From: Macrolepiota albuminosa
Lineage: Eukaryota; Basidiomycota; Agaricomycetes; Agaricales; Agaricaceae
Direction of reading: 5' to 3'
NCBI GenBank assembly: GCA_027475525.1
Contig: JAMWFC010000085.1
Location: 310,001 to 374,000, forward strand
DNA: 64,000 bases
The notes beneath the pieces are model-generated. The model was not told where the DNA came from, searched no databases, and worked only from the letters and a program-made list of their open reading frames with translations. The position numbers and the translations under genes were made by a program. Within the stretch, counting starts at the first letter, position 1. Each line of letters starts with the position of its first letter. Of this stretch, positions 11,076-22,940 are shown piece after piece.

Positions 11076-13544
11076 TGGAGACTTCTGTTCTTCTTGTCAA
11101 ACGACAGTTATGTTAAAACTCAAATGCACCACGGCGTTTTTCTAATTATAGGTTTCGTGTTCCCCGCCTTCCCACCATGGGGATCTTTGTCTGAATCGAT
11201 TCTCTGACACAACTGCGCCTTTGTTCCCTGTTTAACTCTCCCCTCCCTCGTCTGCTCTTTGAAATCACTCAAACTTGGAAAACACCGCTTCGTATCTGCC
11301 GGCCATCCCCTATCATGCCGAAGATACCAAATGCTCCCTGGCGGTCCGAACGAACAGATGACAATCTGGGCGGCGCTGATCTTCTATTTCCATGACAGGA
11401 GGTTCTCGGCTTGATTCTCATGTTTTACACAACCATCAAAGACGAAAACGATACATTTCTTTCTTCTTTTCCTTTGTCTTTTCTCAGGAAAGGAAATATC
11501 AGCATCAGGCTTCGAACATTCCCGGATATCGTTTCCAGGTTTCTTTTTTTTTTATTTCTGTTTGTATCCATCGCCAAGTATCAGAGTAACCAACCCATCT
11601 TCTGAATCACGAAACAGCATTCATTCCTTGCTTTGAACAAACGACCCCTTCTTTGATCGTGTTTCTGTTCTCAGTTACCCTTTCTTGGTCATTGTTATCA
11701 CAGTTCTCATCAGCCAAGATGCGTCGAACGCCTCATTGATTGGGGCTGCCAGGATGCTATGCACCGTACCCTTGGGCCAATGTATCTTTGTACGACATAG
11801 TTCTGTCCATTGCTGTGTCCCTCAAGACATATGAGGTCACAATTCACATGGACATCGGAAACTACCTCCATGATATCCATATGGGGCTTAGTGTACAGAC
11901 GCCACATACTGCAAGTTCGGCGATCTATTGCCGGAATTATTTCTGGATGGCAGTACGAAATGAATCTTGTTTGTAATCTCAGGTTCGCCCAAGTCTAGGA
12001 CGATATATCCGCTCAAACACTCTTACCGTAACCATTGTCAATTACACTGCTTAAGCGGTTGTCCACGCTAATACTGTATACCATCAAACAATACATACGT
12101 TGTGACAAGTATACATTTCTTCTACTTACAGAAGAACTTATGCATTTACGAAACCTTGTTCTGCAGGTCTTGTCTGCTCTGCCGAGTTACGAGAACCGTC
12201 CTTTAATATTTCCATTCAGCCTTTCATCGGCCTCGCACTTGGACGAAGAGTTGGAGGTGCCTTCTACCCTCAGGGACAGGTTTCTCCATTGGACAGTTGA
12301 TGGTTTGTCTAGTAAGACCGGTAAACTAGGTCATAATCACCGATGCCTGGTTTCGTTCACCACCAATGAATGATATTGAAGCTCGTTATACAAGGGCATT
12401 GATCTCGAAGTAGGCTTCGAAGCAATCTGCGGAAACTCCGAGCTCAATGCGACAATTCGACGGCAAGGCTCAGGGGTGAGGAAGTATACCTTGATCTCTC
12501 CCAAGTTGTTGCCATTACATGATAAAATCATTCAACACAAGAGCTTGACTATCGGACGTCTGACAGCCCTTGGATTCTGGAAACCTAAGATGACAAAAGG
12601 ATGCCTCAGCGGACATGGACGCCGTTTGTCTCTACCCCTGTTATAAGGTCTTTGAGTTTAATCAAGTTAGGTTGGCTCTTCCGTGCATTATTGGGCGACT
12701 GTCATGACATATACCGGCATAATAGGATACTTTACGTTGCATGGTCTATGCGAAAGACTTCGGATAAGGATAAGGTTCCCATCATTGCGAAGATAACTGA
12801 GAATAGATTGAATGTCCTTTTGGGAACTCACTGTGACGGTCTCGACCAGTTATGTACGTTTGTGATACAGGGTAATTGCGGAATGGAATATTTCACAAGA
12901 TTGGCCATGATGCCAAGGAGAGATTATATCTTCTTCGCTTCCAACAGAGAAGATTATATGTAGAAGGAAACTTTCGTTTATATCCTCTCTTGATCAAAAC
13001 ACGCCGGACAGCTTTCGAACTCGTTCCCACGAATACCTCCCAAGAAGAGCATGGTCATTTAAAATGAAGACGGGTCATTGCAAATGATAAGTACAACAGA
13101 CGTGAGAAGTTGAAAGGAGTGGCAATTCGGATTTAAGCAGACTGTCCATCCGAAAGAAGGTGGCCCATAGAAGCTTCCCGAAATGAATATTTTCCCTGCA
13201 CGGACCATTTGGTTAGAACGTTTCAGTTATTATAATGGGCTTGCTCAAGCGAATAACAAGGAAACATACTTGCGTCTTTAATGATATACGTATTCAATGT
13301 TACCAGAGCAGGAAAGGGAAAAGAAGAAAAATCAGTATAGCAGACGCCAAGTGGTCTTTCAAAATCAGGAGTCTTCTTAACTTGACTTGTGCCAGCTATG
13401 GGCTTCAAGCTTTGACGACCATCTAATTTGTCCAACGCACCAACATTTCAACGACTGTACGCGCTCAGGATCGGAAAAGAAAAGTGTCCTCGGCCCAAGG
13501 GCTGTGTGACTCCGACCAAAGTCCGAAAATAATAAAATTACATA
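11076..13544. other. No gene recognised
   Basis: Several frames of 60-120 codons exist on both strands, but none carries a motif I can name. Frames at 12601-12963 and 12035-12373 (+) are the longest. The stretch could hold a decayed or intron-rich gene. Confidence 0.4.
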
Positions 13545-13699
13545 TCCAGCTGTTTGTATCCCTGAATTAAAAGTTGAGGTCAAGCAAGTAGACACTGAGG
13601 CTTACCATTGTTTGGGCGAGCTCCAGCTGTTTGTATCCCTGAATTAAAAGTTGAGGTCAAGCAAGTAGACACTGAGGCTTACCATTGTTTGGGCGAGCT
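13545..13699. repeat. Exact 77-bp tandem duplication (assembly-type)
   Basis: The sequence starting at 13545 recurs exactly 77 bp later (78 matching bases, one by chance at the edge). It has the same period as ten other loci in the window. Confidence 0.95.
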
Positions 13700-14220
13700 G
13701 CGGTTTTTCGGGTTCCGAGCACATGTCCAGAATATCTCAGGATGGCTCGAGGCAGAATATATTTCCTCAACTCGGATAAGGTCATCTATGGAATAAATCA
13801 AATTTGAGGACTCGCAAGTCGAGGCGTACTATATCATGGATTTTTTCGTTGTACGGCGGAGATGGGATCGGTCGGAAAGATGCCAGTGGAGCTGGACGAG
13901 CCTTGGTGGCGCTACCCTGACGAATTTTGGGGCTGTGAACGTGACAGAACTCAAAAGTGCTTGTCCGGTTCCAAAAGATAGCCTGAGATCCAGAAAAAAA
14001 ATCATAAATAAGGTGATGGTGAAAGCGCAGGCTCCTTATACGGAATAGAAAGTCGACTAGACTTCACAAGCCATCGATGGCCAAACGTAGTAATTTTATT
14101 CTGCCCTTGATTGACAAAGTGTATATGTAAAAAAGGATGAATCAAGTTGCTGCTATTACTAGGAATTAAAAGAGTGAAGCTCGTGACATTACCTTTTGAA
14201 ACTTTCACACTAGTTTGTTA

Positions 14221-14546
14221 TGTTGGAAGCTGATACCTAGGACACGAGTAAGTGCTCCGAATTCTCAGTCGTCGTGTACTTGACTGCATTTGAACCTACC
14301 TAGGACACGACCAAGTACTCCGAATCTAGGTAGAGTTATTGTAAGTACAATGTCCGTACACACGTATATACTCACTTACTCTCAGTCGTCGTGTACTTGA
14401 CTGAGAGTAATGTATGTGGTTGGCAGGTATATATATGTTCTTTTATCTATGTCAGGGTAAGATATGAAAGTATAAATGAAAGTATATTAACCCTTTTGTG
14501 GGTCCTCAAAGCTTGAGACGCTTACGATGTTCACCAGCGTCCAACA
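14221..14546 (+). mobile_element. Solo LTR, paired-hairpin family, TSD TGTTA
   Basis: The element starts TGTTGG and ends CCAACA. It is flanked on both sides by TGTTA (14216-14220 and 14547-14551), a perfect 5-bp target-site duplication, so its limits are secure. Inside are two hairpins with the identical 11-nt loop gtcgtgtactt: a partial one at 14264-14286 and a perfect 12-bp stem at 14376-14410 (TTACTCTCAGTC / GACTGAGAGTAA). A 27-bp direct repeat (CCTAGGACACGA...) precedes each half. No internal coding region remains. The hairpin arms match those of the copia element at 17.7-22.9 kb. Confidence 0.85.
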
Positions 14547-14846
14547 TGTTATATGTGATTTATGGAAGTACTTCCGGTCTTTTGATCGGAGGAAGGGGCA
14601 CAAGTCTACACATATGAAACCTTCTTGGACATGGAATGGCAGAAACACTAGTGGCGTAAGGAAGCCTTCTACTTCCTTGAGTAGGGGACTTTGAAAAGCT
14701 TCGCTCCAGGATTGTGGTGCCGCATGTAGTAGTCAAACATGGATGGGACCGCGACTACCATGCAATCAATCGCGAGTATGAATTAAAACTGCAGGCTTTC
14801 TGTTATGCTCATCTCCTTGTTGACTATTATTTCATGGACTCGAGAA

Positions 14847-15105
14847 TGTTGAATTCCTAGTTCCCAGCTAGATGACACTAGATACCAGGTACCAATCCTC
14901 AGTCATTGTATAACGAACTCATTATTAGGTACCTAGATGACACAGATACCAGTAAGTATCAATTTGCGGTACGCGTAAGTATATCGTATGAAGTCCATTG
15001 ATATATGATTCGGCTCACCCTCAGTCTGTGTGTAACGAACTGAGGGTGTCCTTTGGGGTAGAGGTCCTTATATACGTGAGTTACTGCATTGTTTAGCGTA
15101 CAACA
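14847..15105 (+). mobile_element. Probable solo LTR, paired-hairpin family
   Basis: The sequence runs from TGTTGAATTCC to GTACAACA. It contains a decayed hairpin at 14897-14919 and a perfect 10-bp stem CACCCTCAGT / ACTGAGGGTG at 15016-15048. A direct repeat (TAGATGACAC...) occurs at about 14870 and again at about 14935. The layout matches the LTR at 14221-14546, but the flanks GAGAA and ATGAA agree only in part, so the exact ends are less sure. Confidence 0.6.
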
Positions 15106-15572
15106 ATGAAATCTGATATGTGTGATATATCGGAGGGGTCGCTTACTTACGGTGGCCTCGATAGATCGTGACAGAGAAAAGATCGGGATATAGTATGTAA
15201 TGCTCGGACATCTTTAGAGAAACAAGCCACGCCCCTTACGTTTTGATAGACGATCGAGGAGGATGGAAGGACACGAACCGTCCGTTATTGTCACCGGAAA
15301 TGCAAGAAGGACTCAACCTTGCCCGGAAGATCAAATATCTAAAAGACCACCCACACCAAGAACATCTGAAAAGACAATTATCGCAGAAGAACTAAACTGT
15401 ACGGCCCTCTAGACTTAAGATTGGCGAAGGATTTTATTAAATCATAAATCACTTGTATCACATCTGTAACTTTACCGGACATGCTCCTGGAAAGAAAGCG
15501 AGCGGATTCCTTACAGATTCGTCGTTCGTTTATTTATCTTTACAAACACGAAACGCAACCAGTTATGAAAGA

Positions 15573-17023
15573 CTAGACTCGTCCGTATCCACCGTCAGCA
15601 AGGAACCCGCTTACACGATTCACAATAGCGATTAAACCGACGAGCCACCGGGCGAGCTCCATGTCCAATTTCTCTACGGACCCGCCTTGCGCAAGACATT
15701 TGTAGAAGTCTGCGCGGCGAGGAACAGAGCGAATAGCCATCTGGAAGTAACGGAGACTTTGTAAGCTAAGATATTGATCAACAATATCAGCCAACGAGAG
15801 GAGTAGATGTCGGAAACAGGAGTGCAACCTAGAGTCACAGTTACATAAGAGATTGGCTCTTCATGCTCTCCGTGATACTATCCATACCAGCAGGATGGGT
15901 ACACACAGCACACAATCGGGGATTGCCAAATACTTATGAAAGAAAACTCACCGACACTAGAGATCGAACGAAAAACGAGTGATGATGTCTCAGAACCTTG
16001 TCATACGATTGCCTGAAACAGACATGAAGCTCGGCAGAGGGGTCTGACTGCATATTCCACAGCGCGTGATAAGTGAGTAAAAGGCCCCTGAGTTGGATCA
16101 GTAGAGCTCAAGGCAAAAGAAAAAGAAGAGTAATCATATGTTAGAGACAGCGACTTCGCGACGTATTCATCGCCGCCATATAGACCTGTCTTCCTGAATA
16201 CCAAGCCCTCCACGCGGCAGAAGGCTGAGATTGATTTCAGAGAGATAATGCTGTGCATTCATAGACGTTCGAATAATGAACAAAAAGCTGTCCTTGAACG
16301 TTCCAATCCCACGATGAATGGATGAACGAGAGTAGATAACGAAAAAGGTCTGCATATTCATGGGTTTTCCAATGAAAGACATCGACCATCGGATTACACA
16401 ACGTGGAAGATATAATAGACAGGGTTAGATACCTTGTGAGACGCACCAAGCATGGTGTGGCGTGTTTGAGTGCTTCTCTTCCTTCGTTCCGCACGAGCTC
16501 TTCGAGCGTGCCAGAAGATGCACGAGCAGCCTCATACTGGTGACGGACTCCCTTCAGAGATCAAGAGTATTATAAGATTCTAGTAGAGAATGAACGGAAA
16601 GATAGGAACGTACATTGATATTACTTCGCAGGTCGGATTGTATGAAGCCAAAGACGCCAGAGGCGAAAAGATCTAAAATAAAGGAATGTGAGTGATACTT
16701 GGATAAAGGAGAAGAAATACATCTGAAATAAGTTGTTACGTAAGGATTACTCGTCGAAAATCAATCATCATGGCATTAGAAGATACTATTGGTTTCCAAC
16801 TCTCGCATTGACACACTCCGTCGTGTCTGTGTAACTCAAGGAGACTTGCTTACCAAACATTTGTACAAGCCCGTCTGTTGCTTCAATAAACGCTTGAGTA
16901 TCTATGCCTTCTGCAGTGACTGGCACCTCTGCAAAGGACTAGACATTGAATTTAATGGTTGATTGGCGCGTTATATCGTTCGTGGAAGGGTATAACCTTT
17001 ACTGTCTCGAAGTATGGTGCCAT
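15573..17023 (-). CDS. Glycolipid transfer protein (GLTP family)
   Basis: Predicted cytosolic carrier that moves glycosphingolipids between membranes. Six exons on the minus strand (17023-16997, 16938-16854, 16672-16614, 16551-16433, 16087-15952, 15740-15573) join in frame to 197 codons plus stop, the usual GLTP length. The start ATG at 17023 opens MAPYFETVKSFAEVP, a typical fungal GLTP N-terminus; an upstream ATG at 17207 is in another frame and was not used. Family marks are FIEATDGLVQMFD near residues 26-38, the SDLRSNI segment with the headgroup-binding Asp and Asn, HHHSF for the binding His, and VPRRADFY, EKLD and GYGRV at the C-terminus. One oddity: the position normally held by the sugar-stacking Trp (LLWLTRGL in relatives) reads CLVRLTRGL, with Arg. 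The intron at 16432-16088 is unusually long (345 nt). The gene looks intact and lies between transposon remnants. Confidence 0.9.
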
Positions 17024-17693
17024 TGAGATCTAGCTGAAAAGTAGGCGTGGAAGCAGAACAAGTTTTGAGTAGAAAGGGGGTTGTTGGGAGGATGCTGCTG
17101 CAAAGGGCGTGTTTCAGAGGGTTGTGGTCGTGGTCACATGGGCTCAAGAGTCGGTCCGAAACTCCGAAAAGTTGTCCATTTGTGACATCAGGCTGGGTAA
17201 GAGGCATTCAGTTCGTTATACTCCTAACACTCGCAAATGAATAAATAGTGTTCAATCTATGTAAGTGACATTAGTATGTGGGTTCATGTATAGTAGCGAC
17301 TCACCCTCAGGTTCAGCATAGATTTGACTAAGCATGTGGTAAATTGAAGTATAAGCATAAGAGATTACAAGGGTTAAAGGCCCAGTTCACACAACAGAAC
17401 CAGAATCCTTTTTGATTATCCAATACTACTTGGTATGAAAATAAGAGCTGAAGCTTAAGTAAAGCTTCAGCAGGCATAATTTAGAGGTGTTACACCCCCT
17501 CTTCTCCTCTTTCAGACCATATGACTCAAGGCAATGTATGCAAAGTGAGTAAAATAAAATGCAAAAATGTGCATATGTAATAGTCCACAATATACTACAA
17601 AGTAGGTTTTATTTGCCTCAGTCTTTGGTAAAAGGACTCTATTTAACCTGTAAGTTTTATATGCTACCAGGTCAGAAGTAAGTAAGAGTAGAT
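17024..17693. other. GLTP upstream region and paired-hairpin LTR remnant
   Basis: 17024-17600 is the presumed promoter side of the GLTP gene; no motif is clear. At 17616-17639 lies a half-hairpin with loop tttggtaaaag. The same 11-nt loop reappears in a perfect hairpin at 22966-22994. The copia element between them (17694-22935) was inserted into this older hairpin LTR: removing it brings the two hairpins to about 108 bp apart, the spacing seen in the other pairs. Confidence 0.55.
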
Positions 17694-17921
17694 TGTTTAA
17701 TACAGTTCAACTCAGTCGGTGTAAAGTAATGACTGTATTTGTAGTTACCTGTTTAATACAGTTCAACTATGTGTACTTTATTGATGACTGACAGTAACTT
17801 GATGTAATTAGACCACATACCTCAGTCAGTGTAGTAATGACTGAGGTATATCTGAATTCCCTTTGTCTCTATCTTTCTCTGGTCATGTAATTGTAACATG
17901 TCCATAATTCTACTCCAAACA
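17694..17921 (-). repeat. Left (3') LTR of copia element H
   Basis: The segment 17750-17921 (172 bp, TGTTTAATAC...CTCCAAACA) matches the right LTR. A preceding 56-bp block, 17694-17749, repeats the first 19 bp of the LTR and adds a partial hairpin at 17711-17735. The full hairpin, with an 11-bp stem and loop gtgtagtaa, is at 17818-17848. Confidence 0.8.
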
Positions 17922-18346
17922 CTCCCCTGGACTTGTGGTGCACGTTAATTATTAAATAAGCAAAGTTTGGTGCAAAACTTTGTTTGTTGTGCCCATGGTA
18001 GTGGTTTAGTGAACAAATCTGCTAAGTTGTCTGAGCTCAGTACATAGTCAATTGAGATTTCCCCTTCTTCAACGCAATGCCTTATAAAGTGGTGATGAAC
18101 ATTGATGTGTTTCACCTGGTTATGATTTCTCTTGTTTTTTGCAATTGCAATCGAACCATTATTATCTTCTTTCAACTCTCCTGGTTTGGAAATGGCCATT
18201 CCTATTTTGGCCAGTGCTGCATACATTTATTGGATCTGTTTGGCCATCCTTCCCAATGCTATATATTTGGCCTCAGTTGTCAATGTCGACACTGTATCCT
18301 GAAATTTGGAACTCCAGCTGGTTGGTCCTCCAGCCTGCAAGTATAC

Positions 18347-18865
18347 TGTAAGGGCAACCTCTAGAGGCTGTGGCTCAGTCACACAGCTGGCAGAGGGAGA
18401 TCCAAAGTGTATTAAAGTATGTACTGACAATATCATGATAACTACTCACTTGGCAGAGGAAGATCCAAAGAGAACAAGTCTAGGGATTTCCTATGCCAGG
18501 TTACTTGCTTCTGGGGCTTCTGAAGCATGGGAAACAACTGTACAGTACAACAAAACCTTAAAAACTCGAAAATTGACTAACCAAACAACTATACAAATAA
18601 GGCAGGAAAACTCTGCACTTTAGAAGTCAGAAAGGCAAACTCCAGCTTATATAAGCAGTCTGGAAGCGGTGCTGAAGGGCCCACACTTGTCTGAATGATA
18701 GCTAAAAAACCAGAGCACCTCAAAGATTGAGAATAGTACTAACAAATAGTGTTGAGAGAATAGAAACAGCAAAATGAGAGAATGATAGAAGAAATAAGAA
18801 AATGAATGAAAGGAGAGTGAAGGAATAAGGAGTGAAAGAAGGAAGAAATGAGGAGTCTCCTGACA
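18347..18865 (+). mobile_element. Solo LTR, family A, TSD TATAC
   Basis: 519 bp from TGTAAGGGCA to CTCCTGACA, flanked on each side by TATAC (18342-18346 and 18866-18870). It contains a CTTATATAAGCAG TATA-type box at about 18645-18657, so the LTR promoter would fire rightward. It splits the RNase H of copia element H. Related copies are at 22256-22829, 25822-42944 (split), 28462-29051 and 63738 onward. Confidence 0.92.
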
Positions 18866-18875
18866 TATACTCCTC

Positions 18876-19030
18876 TGGAGACTAACTTACATGTGTCTAT
18901 ATTGGCTGCAAAGTCTGAGTCATAATATCCCCAGAGTATGTAATCCTGGTATTGGAGACTAACTTACATGTGTCTATATTGGCTGCAAAGTCTGAGTCAT
19001 AATATCCCCAGAGTATGTAATCCTGGTATT
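18876..19030. repeat. Exact 77-bp tandem duplication (assembly-type)
   Basis: The repeat unit has period 77 with 78 identical bases. It lies in the copia pol relic right beside a nested LTR, a typical branch point in a repeat graph. Confidence 0.95.
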
Positions 19031-22000
19031 CAGTTCCCCCATCCCATAGCTTGTAATGTAAAGTTGCCTTTATATATTGCAATACGTGTTGGAGTGCCAG
19101 CCAATGTTGATTTCTAGATTTGACATAAATCGGCTCAACAATGTAATTGCATATGTGATGTCTGGTCGGGTGCCTATCTGTGCATACATCAATAATCCTA
19201 ATGCTTCACTATATGGTTTGTTGCTCATGTATTTCCATTCTTTATCAGTGCTTGGTGTCTGGGACCAACTGAGTATTAAGCCTGGTAGCAGTGGCATGTA
19301 TTTTGATGTGCAGTTAGTCATACCATACTTATCCAATGTCGATTCTTTATTGTTTGTGCCCCTGCAGGGCGCTTGATCAACCACCATACTTTATGATTGT
19401 ACATCCATCACATCTTCTTGTCCATCGGTCCTTTCCATAGGTTGGGCCTCCTCATAGCTTTTGAGTATGACTTAGGTACTCATGTTTTGTCTGGATCAAC
19501 AACGCTGGTAGCTAACACATCTGGCACTACCTTAAAAGTTTCTTCCTCATTCTCTGGGTCAGATGAGTTCTTTTTAGATAGTGTGCTGAGATGTATTTCA
19601 GGGTCAGAGGCCATTCTTGTGGCAATCCAAATGGATCTTCTCGCTGCTGGCTGGATATTCCTCTCTGCTGTACCTGGTCTTGACTCTGCAATTGGTACAT
19701 AGTCATCACGGTTGTTTTCCTTGCTGGTTTTATTGTGGTTTGTACCATCACTATATGCTGACATAAGATTGATTCTCAAAATATTCATCAAATCTGCTGG
19801 TTCATCTCATGTCTTCTTCTTTATAGTGCAATTTGCTGTTTCCTCCTCAAAAATGATGTCTCAAGATCAAAAAATGCATCTTGTAGCACAATCCAATATT
19901 TATAGTCACCTTTTCCAAAGTAACCAATAAGCACGGCTTTTATTGATCTAGGGCTGAGTTTGCTATTCCCTTCTGCTCTTGGTATTTTTGTGTATGCAAT
20001 GCATCCAAATGGTCACAGATATGACACATTGGATTTGTCTCCAGTCTCTATTTCAAATGGTGTTTTTTCAGGATGTCAAGCAGTTGGTACTAGATCAATT
20101 ACATATATTGCCATTGAGGTTGCTTCTCCTTAGTAATGTGCTGGTAACCTCAACTTGCTCAACATACTCCATGCCAAATCAAGAATTGTACGGTTCCTTC
20201 TCTCAATTATGCCGTTGGCTGCTGACAAGTAGGGGGGCATTGTCTCATATATGATCTCCCGTTTCACACAGTATGCATCCCATAACTTGTTATTAAACTT
20301 GGTTCTTCTATTGGTTCAGACCCGCTTGATTCTATGCCCCATTTGGATCTCCACTTGCATATTAAATATTTCCAGGCATTCTATGATTGCTTCTTTTGTT
20401 TTGTGTAACAAGTACCATGTGTCACATCCTGCTCCTCCCTGGTCAACTACCATCAATATAAGCAATTTACCTCCAGTTATCAGGGTCAAACATTACTTGT
20501 TCATAGAATTTAAATTCTGGTTCAACGATGATATCAAAAGGTCATCATGAGTGTCTCCTTATAATACAATCTTCGCATTTTCCCATTACTGATGACTTGG
20601 TGACATTCAACCCTTCCACCATTCCAGTTCATGCTATCTTCTGCAATGTACTTTTCCCAACATGGCTGAGTTGTCAGTGCTATGTCTTGAGATCTACTGG
20701 GTGACATAGTAACTAGGTTGCCATTGCTTGTGGAGGTGGGTCTATGAAGTCAACAATAAACATTGTATCTTCCATCGGACAATTAAGAAAAGGTCTCTCA
20801 TCCATGTCAAATAAAGTTGCTCCTGTCCTGTCTATCTCTATCTTTATCTCTTTCTTTATTAATGACCCAACAAATATCAAGTTATATGTCAGGTCTGGGG
20901 CATGCAATGCGTTCTTAAAAGTAATCTTAATTACTTTCCCTCTATATCAAACCCATTTTTGAACTTGTCCGCATTCAATGATCTTGAATTTCCCACCTTT
21001 CACAGTTAATCCTATTGTATTTCCAAGTGCTGGTGCATCGTACGTTATAAATCTGATTTTTTAGTGAAAAAATGTTGACTTGCAGCAGAATTAGTGTAAG
21101 TGGCCATCTTGACAAGTTGGTCAGAGTTATTGATTAGTTGTATGGTTGCAAATGCAAGACATCAGACATTATCAGCATTATTGGCAGATACGACTGCAGC
21201 ATTCATCTGTGGAGCAGTATTAGAGCTGGCATTGTTGCTTGGGGTTGTGTTAGGATTGTTTGTTGTGCTCGATGCATTCTGAGACTGCTTATTCCTCTTC
21301 TTCCACTAGTCAGATAACTGACCTACCATCTCTCCACTTTTTCTGAAGCATTTTTCCTTAGCATGTCCAGATTTTTTGCAATTTTTGCATAATGGCTTGT
21401 CCTTATCTCCTCATTGTTCCTGTGTTTGGGTTGAAAGTGCCTGGACTGATTTTGTTGAGGCTATGATATTTGTTCCATGAAGTAACAGTGCATGTGTAGT
21501 AAGCCTTGCAATGACTTTGGCAGAAGTATCTTCTGATATGATTGTGCCTGTCACTGCTGCACATGAACTTGGCATAGATTTAATGATATAAATTCTGAAC
21601 TTCTCATCTGTAATGCCTGCTCCTTGATCATTAGCTTTTGCCCATGCAGTTTGCATTGCTTGAAAATGTGCTTCAATGTTGGATCCATCTGCATATTTGA
21701 TTGCATTCAGTTTCTCCTCCATGTGGATTAACCCAAGGTCAGATTTAGCATTGTGTATTGTTATAAGTGACTCCCATGCCTCTGCTGCTGACTCCTTCAT
21801 ATTATGCCCACCCCAATTGGGTTCACAACATTTAGGGTGATCATGCTTTGGGTATATACATTGCATTGTATCCATTTCTGAGCAGTCAGGTTTGGTGCTC
21901 ACCACCACCTCATCTCTATGACCTTCTGTTTGTCTTCCTCCTTTTTGTTGTTATTGCTTGAATCTACAATTGATCTGGTCAGGTAGCCTAATAATCCTCA

Positions 22001-22255
22001 TCCTTGTGCTATCTTTGTTATTGTTGTCTTAAATGTTGTCCAGTTCAATCTGTCAAACTTTTTCCTCTGTTGGAAGTAGAAATAATGGTAGGTTCTGTGA
22101 CATGCTAACTATTTTGTGTTTCAATTTAAAAGCTGGTTTATTGGTGAGTTGTTTTATGTACTGAGTTGGCTGGGGCCTATAACCTGTTTAATATGGTTCA
22201 ACTATATGTACTTTATTAATGACTGACAGTAACTTGATATAATTAGACCACATAC

Positions 22256-22829
22256 TATAAGGGCAACTTCTAGAGGCTGTGGCTTAGTCACACAGCTGGC
22301 AGAGGGAGATCCAAAGTATATTAGAGTATGTACTGACAATATCATAATAACTACTCACCTGGCAGAGGAAAATCCAAAGAGAACAAGTCTAGGGATTTCC
22401 TATGCCAGGTTGGACGCTTCTGGGGCCTCTGAAGCATGGAAAACAACTGTACAGTACAACAAAACCTTAAAAACTCAAAAATTGCCTACACAAACAATTG
22501 CACAAATAAGCATGGAAAACAACTGTATAGTACAACAAAACCTTAAAAAACTCAAAAATTGCCTACACAAACAATTGCACAAATAAGGGCAAACTCTGGC
22601 AAACTCTGGCTTATATAAGCAGTCTGGAAGTGGTGCTGAGGGGCCCACACTTGTCTGAATGGTAGCTAAAGAACCAGAGCACCTCACGGGCTGAGAGTAG
22701 TACTAACAAATAGTGTTGAAAGAATAGAAACAGTAAAATGAAATAATGTCAGAAGAAATAAAAGAATAAATGAAGGGAGAGTGAAGAGATAAGAAGTGAG
22801 AAAAGAAAGAAATGAGGAGTCTCCTGACA
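22256..22829 (+). mobile_element. Solo LTR, family A, TSD CATAC
   Basis: Inserted in the right LTR of copia element H, with CATAC on both sides (22251-22255 and 22830-22834). The uninterrupted site is visible in the left LTR near 17813-17825. The first dinucleotide is TA rather than TG. An imperfect 76/77-bp internal duplication (22435-22587) makes it longer than its relatives. Confidence 0.9.
22435..22587. repeat. Imperfect 76/77-bp tandem duplication
   Basis: The two copies differ by one substitution (ACAG/ATAG) and one extra A. Unit size is close to the eleven exact 77-bp duplications, but the mismatches mean it could be either a polished artefact or a real duplication. Confidence 0.7.
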
Positions 22830-22940
22830 CATACCTCAGTCAGTGTAGTAATGACTGAGATATATCCAAATTCCCTTTGCCTCTATCTTCCTCTGGTCAC
22901 ATGATTGTAACACGTCTATGATTCTACTCCAAACACAGAT

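Larger units (their letters stand above)
17945..21920 (-). pseudogene. Copia gag-pol remnants of element H
   Basis: Reading leftward from 21908, the frame 21908-21411 is a copia Gag fragment (AEAWESLITIHNAKSD region). A CCHC knuckle CKNCKKSGHAKEKC follows at about 21392-21350. The GAG-pre-integrase-like segment LTYNLIFVGSLIKKEI lies at 20907-20713 and poorly conserved integrase sequence at 20600-19950. RT is badly cut: the start SYEEAQ (about 19450) is followed almost at once by the RT end YSEALGLLMYAQIGTRPDITYA (19387-19070), so the catalytic centre is gone. RNase H pieces TTEAKYIAL (18436-18351) and DNLADLFTKPLP (18226-17945) are separated by a family-A solo LTR. Frameshifts and stops are frequent, and no functional protein can be made. 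Confidence 0.75.
17694..22935 (-). mobile_element. Degenerate Ty1/copia retrotransposon (element H)
   Basis: LTRs lie at 17694-17921 (left, 3' end) and 22185-22935 (right, 5' end; 172 bp once a nested LTR is removed). The flanks TAGAT (17689-17693) and CAGAT (22936-22940) form a 4/5 target-site duplication. On the minus strand the order is Gag, zinc knuckle, protease/integrase remnants, RT and RNase H, as in copia. A CCAGGGGAG purine tract abuts the left LTR, and GGTTATAGGCCC next to the right LTR is the likely primer-binding site. The left LTR carries an extra 56 bp with a second copy of the LTR start. Two family-A solo LTRs are inserted (18347-18865, 22256-22829). Confidence 0.8.
22185..22935 (-). 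repeat. Right (5') LTR of copia element H, interrupted
   Basis: The LTR starts at 22185 and ends with TACTCCAAACA at 22935. Removing the nested family-A LTR (22256-22829) and one CATAC duplication leaves 172 bp, the same as the core left LTR. The hairpin with loop gtgtagtaa is at 22832-22859. Confidence 0.85.

Noticed and set aside
11640..13070. Host gene in the 11.6-13.1 kb stretch
   Set aside because: Short frames with no shared domain and no consistent splice joins could be found by eye.
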